The translations under genes and the position numbers were made by a program. The notes below the pieces were generated by a model. The model was not told the DNA's origin. It did no database searches and saw nothing but the letters and a program-made list of their open reading frames with translations. DNA of 47,446 nt from contig NZ_MSXV01000055.1 of assembly GCF_001945395.1 (NCBI RefSeq), positions 61,077-108,522 of the forward strand, read 5' to 3'. Below, piece after piece: positions 42,939-47,446 of this stretch (positions within the stretch are counted from its first letter, which is position 1; each line of letters opens with the position of its first letter). Source of the stretch: Pseudomonas sp. PA15(2017) (GTDB taxonomy: Bacteria > Pseudomonadota > Gammaproteobacteria > Pseudomonadales > Pseudomonadaceae).

Positions 42939-42953
42939 GTTCGATAATCGCAC
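42939..42953. promoter_or_regulatory. IclR-type (PcaR-like) operator, site b
   Basis: GTTCGATAATCGCAC, identical to the box I recall for PcaR in P. putida. Symmetric halves GTTCGAT and ATCGCAC match at six of seven positions. Confidence 0.75.
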
Positions 42954-42957
42954 TAAA

Positions 42958-42973
42958 TACTAACTGGTTCGTA
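42958..42973. promoter_or_regulatory. TetR-type palindrome, site b
   Basis: TACTAACTGGTTCGTA is a near-perfect palindrome (TACKAAC/GTTMGTA around TG). Centre-to-centre distance from the IclR-type box is 19.5 bp. Confidence 0.65.
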
Positions 42974-43155
42974 CACTTTGAATTGCCGCCTCGCGCGGGC
43001 GCACGAATAATCGCTGCAGGCCCCAACAAATGGCATCAGGGGTTGAACGGCCTGGCGAGTAGCAGGCTCGAACGCCTTGTCGGCTACGCTTGCTGATGCC
43101 GGACCCAGGTCATCACACGATCCGCAGAGATCGTTATCTACAAGGAGCTGAAGTT

Positions 43156-45063
43156 ATGCATCGCTCGATCGCCACCGTCTCGCTGAGCGGCACCTTGCCC
43201 GAGAAACTCGAAGCCATCGCCGCTGCCGGCTTCGACGGCGTGGAAATCTTCGAGAACGACCTGCTGCACTACGCGGGCAGCCCGCGCGACGTGCGCAAGA
43301 TGTGCGCCGATCTGGGCATTGCCATCACCCTGTTTCAGCCCTTCCGTGATTTCGAGGGCTGCCGCCGCGACCGCCTGCAACGCAACCTGGACCGCGCGCA
43401 GCGCAAGTTCGACCTGATGCAGGAGCTAGGCACCGACCTGGTGCTGGTATGCAGCAATGTGGCTGCCGATTCGCTTGGCGACGAAGAGATTCTCGTCGAC
43501 GACCTGCGCCTGCTGGGCGAGCGTGCCGGCGCACGGGGCCTGCGTATCGGTTACGAGGCGTTGGCCTGGGGCCGTCACGTCAATACCTACCAGCAGGTCT
43601 GGAACCTGGTTCGCCAGGCCGATCATCCCGCGGTCGGGGTGATTCTCGACAGCTTCCATACCTTATCGCTCAAGGGCGATCCGGCAGCCATCGCCGAGAT
43701 CCCCGGCGACAAGATCTTTTTCGTGCAGATGGCCGATGCGCCGATCCTGGCCATGGATGTGCTGGAGTGGAGCCGACACTTCCGTTGCTTCCCGGGGCAG
43801 GGTGAGTTCGACCTGCCAGGCTTTCTGGCGCCGATCATCCGCACCGGCTACACCGGCCCGCTGTCGCTGGAAATCTTCAACGATGGCTTCCGCGCCGCGC
43901 CGCCACGCGCCAATGCGGTCGACGGGCTGCGCTCGCTTCTGTATCTGGAAGAAAAGACCCGGCAGCTGCTGGCGGCCGATGCCCAGGCACCGAACCTCGA
44001 TCTGCTGTTCGACACCCCGCCAGCCAGTCGCTATCACGGTGTCGAGTTCCTCGAGTTCGCCGTCGACGAGGCTGCCGGCGCCAAGCTGTCCGGCTGGTTG
44101 CAGCGCCTGGGTTTCGCCAAGGCAGGCGAGCACCGCTCCAAGGATGTCAGCCTGCTGCGTCAGGGCGACATCAACATCGTGCTCAATGCCGAACCCTATT
44201 CGTTCGCCCACGGCTTCTTCGAGGCTCACGGCCCGTCACTGTGCGCCACCGCACTGAAGGTCAAGGACGGCACGACGGCGTTGCAGCGCGCCCTCGATTA
44301 CCGTGGCCACCCATATCGTGGCCTGGTCGGGCCGAACGAGCGCGAGATTCCGGCGATGCGCGCGCCCGATGGCAGCCTCATCTACCTGGTCGACCAGGCC
44401 GAGGCCGGGCAGACCATCTACGACAGCGACTTCAAGCTGGACCCCGCTGCGCTGCCGACCGGCAGCCTGCAACGTATCGACCACATGGCGCTGGCGCTGC
44501 CGGCGGACAGCCTCGACAGCTGGGTGCTGTTCTACAAGAGCCTGCTGGACTTCGAGGCCGACGACGAAGTGGTGCTGCCCGATCCCTACGGTCTGGTGAA
44601 GAGCCGAGCGCTGCGCAGCCGCTGCAGCTCGGTGCGCCTGCCGTTGAACATTTCGGAGAACCGCAATACCGCCATCGCTCATGCGTTGTCCAGCTACCGG
44701 GGGTCCGGCGTGCATCACATCGCGTTTTCCTGCGAGGACATCTTCAAGGAAGTCGAGCGGGCCAAGGAGGCGGGCGTGCCGCTTTTGGACATCCCGCTCA
44801 ATTACTATGACGATCTCGCCGCGCGCTTCGATTTCGACGACGAGTTTCTCAGCGAACTGGCTTATTACAACGTGCTTTACGACCGCGATGCCCAGGGCGG
44901 TGAGCTGTTTCACGTGTACACCGAGGCGTTCGAGGAGCGCTTCTTCTTCGAGATCATTCAGCGCAAGAATGGCTATGTTGGCTACGGTGCCGCCAACGTC
45001 GCGGTACGGCTGGCTGCCATGGCCAAGGCGCGCAGTGGTGTGACGCGGCAGGCGAAGCTGTAA
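43156..45063 (+). CDS. quiC: 3-Dehydroshikimate dehydratase fused to an HPPD-like domain (QuiC1 type)
   Basis: 635 residues from the ATG at 43156 (MHRSIATVSLSGTL), preceded by AAGGAGC. Residues 1-270 form a TIM barrel of the DSD type with probable metal ligands E134, D165, Q191 and E239, and H168. It would convert 3-dehydroshikimate to protocatechuate. Residues about 290-635 are two VOC modules resembling 4-hydroxyphenylpyruvate dioxygenase. The iron triad is intact: H443 (RIDHMAL), H521 (GVHHIAF) and E599 (FFEIIQR). This hybrid is known from pseudomonads; the activity of the C-terminal half is not established to my knowledge. A terminator follows. Confidence 0.93.
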   Translation: MHRSIATVSLSGTLPEKLEAIAAAGFDGVEIFENDLLHYAGSPRDVRKMCADLGIAITLFQPFRDFEGCRRDRLQRNLDRAQRKFDLMQELGTDLVLVCSNVAADSLGDEEILVDDLRLLGERAGARGLRIGYEALAWGRHVNTYQQVWNLVRQADHPAVGVILDSFHTLSLKGDPAAIAEIPGDKIFFVQMADAPILAMDVLEWSRHFRCFPGQGEFDLPGFLAPIIRTGYTGPLSLEIFNDGFRAAPPRANAVDGLRSLLYLEEKTRQLLAADAQAPNLDLLFDTPPASRYHGVEFLEFAVDEAAGAKLSGWLQRLGFAKAGEHRSKDVSLLRQGDINIVLNAEPYSFAHGFFEAHGPSLCATALKVKDGTTALQRALDYRGHPYRGLVGPNEREIPAMRAPDGSLIYLVDQAEAGQTIYDSDFKLDPAALPTGSLQRIDHMALALPADSLDSWVLFYKSLLDFEADDEVVLPDPYGLVKSRALRSRCSSVRLPLNISENRNTAIAHALSSYRGSGVHHIAFSCEDIFKEVERAKEAGVPLLDIPLNYYDDLAARFDFDDEFLSELAYYNVLYDRDAQGGELFHVYTEAFEERFFFEIIQRKNGYVGYGAANVAVRLAAMAKARSGVTRQAKL

Positions 45064-45074
45064 GCTGTACTCAG

Positions 45075-45108
45075 GCGGATGCGTGCCAGAGGTCGCATCC
45101 GCTTTTCG
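45075..45108 (+). terminator. Terminator after quiC
   Basis: A perfect 9-bp stem GCGGATGCG/CGCATCCGC with a 10-nt loop is followed by TTTTCGTTT. It separates quiC from the TetR-family gene, so the regulator may be expressed by read-through or from its own weak promoter. Confidence 0.85.
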
Positions 45109-45131
45109 TTTGCAGTGATAACAAGAACGCC

Positions 45132-45818
45132 ATGATGAGTGATTCCATGACCGCTACCCTCGAGCCTGCGAGCCACGAGCAGGCCGCAGCGCCGCGCAAG
45201 CCACGCAAGAACAATCCGGAGAAAACCCGGGAAAACATCCTGCAGGCCGCCATCACCGAATTCGTCCGCCAGGGCCTTTCGGGTGCCAGGGTCGATGCCA
45301 TCGCCGAGCGCACGGCGACGTCCAAGCGCATGATCTATTACTACTTCGGCAGCAAGGAGCAGCTTTACCTCGAAGTGCTCTCGAAACTGTACGGTGACAT
45401 CCGCAGTACCGAGCGCCGGCTGCACCTCGACGAACTACCGGCACCCGACGCCATTCGCCGCCTGGTGGAATTCACCTTCGACCACCATGATCGCAACTCG
45501 GATTTCGTGCGCATCGTCAGTATCGAGAACATCCACTACGGCGAGTACGTCAAGCAGTCACCAGAAATCCGCCGGATGAGCAACGTGGTGCTGCTGACGC
45601 TGGGCGAAACCCTCAAACGTGGCGAGAAGGCAGGACTGTTTCGCGAGGGGCTCGATACCCTGGACGTACACATGCTGATCAGTTCGTTCTGCTTCTACCG
45701 CGTCTCGAACCGGCACACCTTCGGGGAGATCTTCCAGATCGACCTGCCGGACGAACAGGTCAAACAACGCCACAAGACGATGATCTGCGAAGCGGTACTG
45801 CGCTATATCACGCGCTGA
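45132..45818 (+). CDS. TetR-family transcriptional regulator
   Basis: 228 residues. After a disordered, Ala/Pro/Lys-rich N-terminus comes the TetR helix-turn-helix: TRENILQAAITEFVRQGLSGARVDAIAERTATSKRMIYYYFGSKE, given here as the part ARVDAIAERTATSKRMIYYY (about residues 55-74). The C-terminal ligand domain has IENIHYGEYVKQSP. Placed between the QuiC-type gene and the qsuD-aroQ operon, it is the natural candidate for binding the 16-bp palindromes at 37059, 42958 and 47229. The start could be any of ATG 45132, 45135 or 45147; the ribosome-binding site is weak. Confidence 0.9.
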   Translation: MMSDSMTATLEPASHEQAAAPRKPRKNNPEKTRENILQAAITEFVRQGLSGARVDAIAERTATSKRMIYYYFGSKEQLYLEVLSKLYGDIRSTERRLHLDELPAPDAIRRLVEFTFDHHDRNSDFVRIVSIENIHYGEYVKQSPEIRRMSNVVLLTLGETLKRGEKAGLFREGLDTLDVHMLISSFCFYRVSNRHTFGEIFQIDLPDEQVKQRHKTMICEAVLRYITR

Positions 45819-45839
45819 GCGTGTCACCCAGCCAGGCTT

Positions 45840-45865
45840 GGGCCGACTCATCGCCGAGTCGGCCC
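45840..45865. terminator. Bidirectional hairpin between convergent genes
   Basis: A perfect 10-bp stem GGGCCGACTC/GAGTCGGCCC with loop ATCGCC, midway between the ends of the TetR-family gene and qsuD. It lacks a T-run in either direction. Confidence 0.65.
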
Positions 45866-45872
45866 GGTGGCA

Positions 45873-46727
45873 TCAACCGCTCATGCTATGGAAGTGATCG
45901 AGCATCCGCTGGGCATCGGCCTGAGCATCGCTGAACAGTTCGAATGCCTTCACCGCCTGGAAGACTGCCATGTTGCCGCCGTCCAGGGTTCGGCAACCGA
46001 TGGCACGCGCTTCGCGCAGCAGTTCGGTTTCCAGCGGGAAGTAGACGATCTCCGCAACCCATAGTTCTTTGCGCAGCAGCGCCTTGGGTACCGGCATGCC
46101 GGGCAGTTTGGCCATGCCCATCGGTGTGGTGTTGACCAGACCATCGGCGGCGGCCATCGTCGAACTCAGGTCGCCGCCGGCCTGGGCGCGCGGCGAATCG
46201 AAGTGCTGGTTGAGGCGGGTTGCCAGGGCGTGGGCGCGTTCGAGCTCGACGTCGAAGATGCTCAGCTGTTCGACACCCTCGCTCAACAAGGCGTGAGCGA
46301 CCGCGGCGCCGGCGCCTCCAGCGCCCATCTGCACCACGCGCCGGCGGGCGACGTCACCCAGGCCGCGTTTGAAGCCTTCGGAAAAACCGAGGCAGTCGGT
46401 GTTGTGGCCGATGCGTTTGCCATCCTTGAACACGACCGTGTTGACTGCGCCGATGCCCCTGGCTTCGTCGGAGAGTTCATCGAGCAGCGGAATGATCGCC
46501 TGTTTGCAGGGAAAGGTGATGTTGAGCCCGGTAAAACTCATGCGCTCGGCGGCGCTGAGCAGATCGGGGAGGGCGCTGATGTCGAGTTTCAACTGGTCCA
46601 GGTCGATCAGCCTATATAAGTAGCGAATCCCCTGGGCATCGCCCTCATGCTCGTGCATGGCGGGGGTGCGGGACGCCTGGATACCGGCACCGATGAGACC
46701 GGCCAGAATGCTTTTGCTGGAAGTCAT
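45873..46727 (-). CDS. Quinate/shikimate dehydrogenase, QsuD type (catabolic)
   Basis: 284 residues from the ATG at 46727 (MTSSKSILAGLIG). It belongs to the shikimate dehydrogenase superfamily, with the catalytic pair K75 (NITFPCKQ) and D111 (GHNTDCLGF) and the Rossmann motif MGAGGAGAAVAHAL. The substrate loop reads SRTPAMHEHEG (S-x-T) instead of the S-x-S of AroE, as in catabolic QsuD-type enzymes. The acidic residue after beta-2 (IFDVELERA) favours NAD over NADP. It would oxidise quinate and/or shikimate to the 3-dehydro compounds. It follows aroQ by 7 nt in one operon. Confidence 0.9.
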   Translation of the reverse strand: MTSSKSILAGLIGAGIQASRTPAMHEHEGDAQGIRYLYRLIDLDQLKLDISALPDLLSAAERMSFTGLNITFPCKQAIIPLLDELSDEARGIGAVNTVVFKDGKRIGHNTDCLGFSEGFKRGLGDVARRRVVQMGAGGAGAAVAHALLSEGVEQLSIFDVELERAHALATRLNQHFDSPRAQAGGDLSSTMAAADGLVNTTPMGMAKLPGMPVPKALLRKELWVAEIVYFPLETELLREARAIGCRTLDGGNMAVFQAVKAFELFSDAQADAQRMLDHFHSMSG

Positions 46728-46734
46728 GGCTGCC

Positions 46735-47175
46735 TTATTCCTTGACCAGATGGCTGAAGTGCTGGAGTGCCGCGCGATAGCCGCCGCTGCCCAAACCACA
46801 GATCACGCCAAGCGCGACAGGGGAAACGAAGGAGTGATGGCGGAAGGTCTCTCGCTTGTGAACGTTGGAGAGGTGCACTTCTATGACCGGTAGCTCGCTG
46901 GCAACCAGCGCGTCACGGATGGCGACAGAGGTATGCGTCCAGGCCGCGGGGTTGATCACGATGCCGGCGCAGCGACCGCGGGCCTTGTGAATCCAGTCGA
47001 TCAGCTCGGCTTCGTGGTTGGTCTGGCGGAATTCGGTGGTCAGGCCAAGGGCATCAGCGGTGTTGGCGCAGAGCCTGGAGATATCGGCGAGGGTTTCATG
47101 GCCGTAGGTGGCCGGCTCACGGGTGCCGAGCATATTCAGGTTCGGGCCGTTGAGGATCAGAATGATGGGAGCCAT
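46735..47175 (-). CDS. aroQ: Type II 3-dehydroquinate dehydratase
   Basis: 146 residues, the standard length. Active-site residues visible are R19 and Y24 (GTREPATYGHETLAD), N75 and H81 (INPAAWTHTS), and H101 with S103-N104 (EVHLSNVHKRE). It interconverts 3-dehydroquinate and 3-dehydroshikimate. Context (operon with a QsuD-type dehydrogenase, next to QuiC) marks it as the catabolic copy rather than the biosynthetic one. ATG at 47175 follows AGGAAG. Confidence 0.94.
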   Translation of the reverse strand: MAPIILILNGPNLNMLGTREPATYGHETLADISRLCANTADALGLTTEFRQTNHEAELIDWIHKARGRCAGIVINPAAWTHTSVAIRDALVASELPVIEVHLSNVHKRETFRHHSFVSPVALGVICGLGSGGYRAALQHFSHLVKE

Positions 47176-47224
47176 GGTGCTTCCTGTTGTTATTGTGGAA
47201 TCAGCCTGGGTTGGCTCGGGTAAA

Positions 47225-47251
47225 AATGTACTAACTGGTTAATTAGGTCAA
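47225..47251 (-). promoter_or_regulatory. aroQ-qsuD promoter overlapped by TetR-type site c
   Basis: On the minus strand TTGACC (47251-47246) and TACATT (47230-47225) are 15 bp apart. The palindrome TACTAACTGGTTAATT (47229-47244) fills the spacer and touches the -10, the usual place for a repressor. Its right half is degenerate (GTTAATT). Confidence 0.6.
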
Positions 47252-47281
47252 TCCAGCTATCTATATAAAGCAGAGCAAAGC

Positions 47282-47296
47282 GTTCGATTATCGCGC
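47282..47296. promoter_or_regulatory. IclR-type (PcaR-like) operator, site c
   Basis: GTTCGATTATCGCGC, 12 of 15 positions shared with site b. It lies about 30-45 bp upstream of the aroQ -35 and about 35 bp from the outward stable-RNA promoter. Confidence 0.55.
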
Positions 47297-47330
47297 TACA
47301 GCCGATTTCGCAAGAAAGTGAAATAAACGG

Positions 47331-47358
47331 TTGACCTGATCTCGTGGGGGCCTATAAT
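47331..47358 (+). promoter_or_regulatory. Strong stable-RNA-type promoter, running off the window
   Basis: TTGACC (47331-47336) and a perfect TATAAT (47353-47358), 16 bp apart, are followed by the GC-rich discriminator GCGCACCAC. A second -35-like TTGCAC at 47428-47433 is cut by the window end. Tandem promoters with such discriminators precede rRNA and tRNA operons in pseudomonads. The RNA genes themselves are not in view. Confidence 0.7.
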
Positions 47359-47446
47359 GCGCACCACTTCCGGCGCGGCCTGATCTGAAAACTCCTTGTA
47401 GATCAACGAGTTAGATTAAAATAAAGGTTGCACGGACGGCGAATTC

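Larger units (their letters stand above)
42581..43155. promoter_or_regulatory. 575-bp divergent control region of the permease and quiC genes
   Basis: It contains operator pair b at 42939-42973. A partial extra half-site, TTCGATAAACGG, is at 42921-42932. The quiC mRNA would have a leader of about 150 nt or more. The open frames across 42589-42953 look like chance: they occur in several frames on both strands and lack family features. Confidence 0.55.

Overview
The window reads as chromosomal DNA of a Pseudomonas species. Coding is dense, G+C and third-position GC are high, the housekeeping order smc-zipA-ligA is present, and an arginine ABC operon is capped by the pseudomonad AraC-type ArgR. 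OprD-family porins, REP-like GTGGGAGCGGG hairpins and a 4.5S RNA gene fit the same assignment. I see no prophage, insertion sequence, CRISPR array or obviously foreign composition.

Layout. 0-2 kb: a composite repeat and a CSS-motif/EAL c-di-GMP phosphodiesterase (minus strand). 2-4 kb: acetyl-CoA synthetase. 4.3-8.5 kb: aotJ-aotQ-aotM-aotP-argR, an arginine/ornithine importer and its regulator. 8.7-13.5 kb: a caa3-type oxidase operon with a fused subunit I/III and a haem-c subunit II, plus small membrane proteins. 13.9-15.5 kb: moaA and a four-helix-bundle stress-type protein. 15.75-18.75 kb: a FecBCD-type iron/siderophore ABC importer with a possible Fur box. 19-21.8 kb: guanine deaminase and an MFS permease. 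22-29 kb: smc, zipA, ligA. 29.3-31.4 kb: an OPT-family transporter and an HU protein. 31.9 kb: the SRP RNA gene. 32.2-47.2 kb: a large catabolic region. 47.3 kb to the end: a strong stable-RNA-type promoter running out of the window, probably towards an rRNA or tRNA operon.

The most interesting region is 32-47.2 kb, which looks like one hydroaromatic (quinate/shikimate type) uptake and degradation regulon. It holds an MHS-family permease, a QuiC1-type 3-dehydroshikimate dehydratase fused to an HPPD-like domain, a QsuD-type quinate/shikimate dehydrogenase, and a type II dehydroquinase. Together these explain the route from quinate or shikimate to protocatechuate. A TetR-family regulator lies among them. 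To the left is an IclR-family regulator next to a tripartite tricarboxylate-type (TTT) transporter plus OprD-family porin. A second operon encodes a Gfo/Idh/MocA dehydrogenase, a TIM-barrel enzyme and a DMT permease.

Three promoter regions in this stretch (about 37.05, 42.95 and 47.25 kb) each carry the same pair of sites: a PcaR-like IclR-type box (about GTTCGATAATCGCAC) and a 16-bp palindrome (about TACKAACYRGTTMGTA) of the kind TetR proteins bind. This shared pair ties the TTT system to the quinate/shikimate genes. The TIM-barrel enzyme keeps the same E-D-Q-E metal-ligand pattern and spacing as the QuiC dehydratase domain, so a parallel branch for another cyclitol or hydroaromatic acid is plausible. 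All assignments come from reading the sequence; no database search was run.
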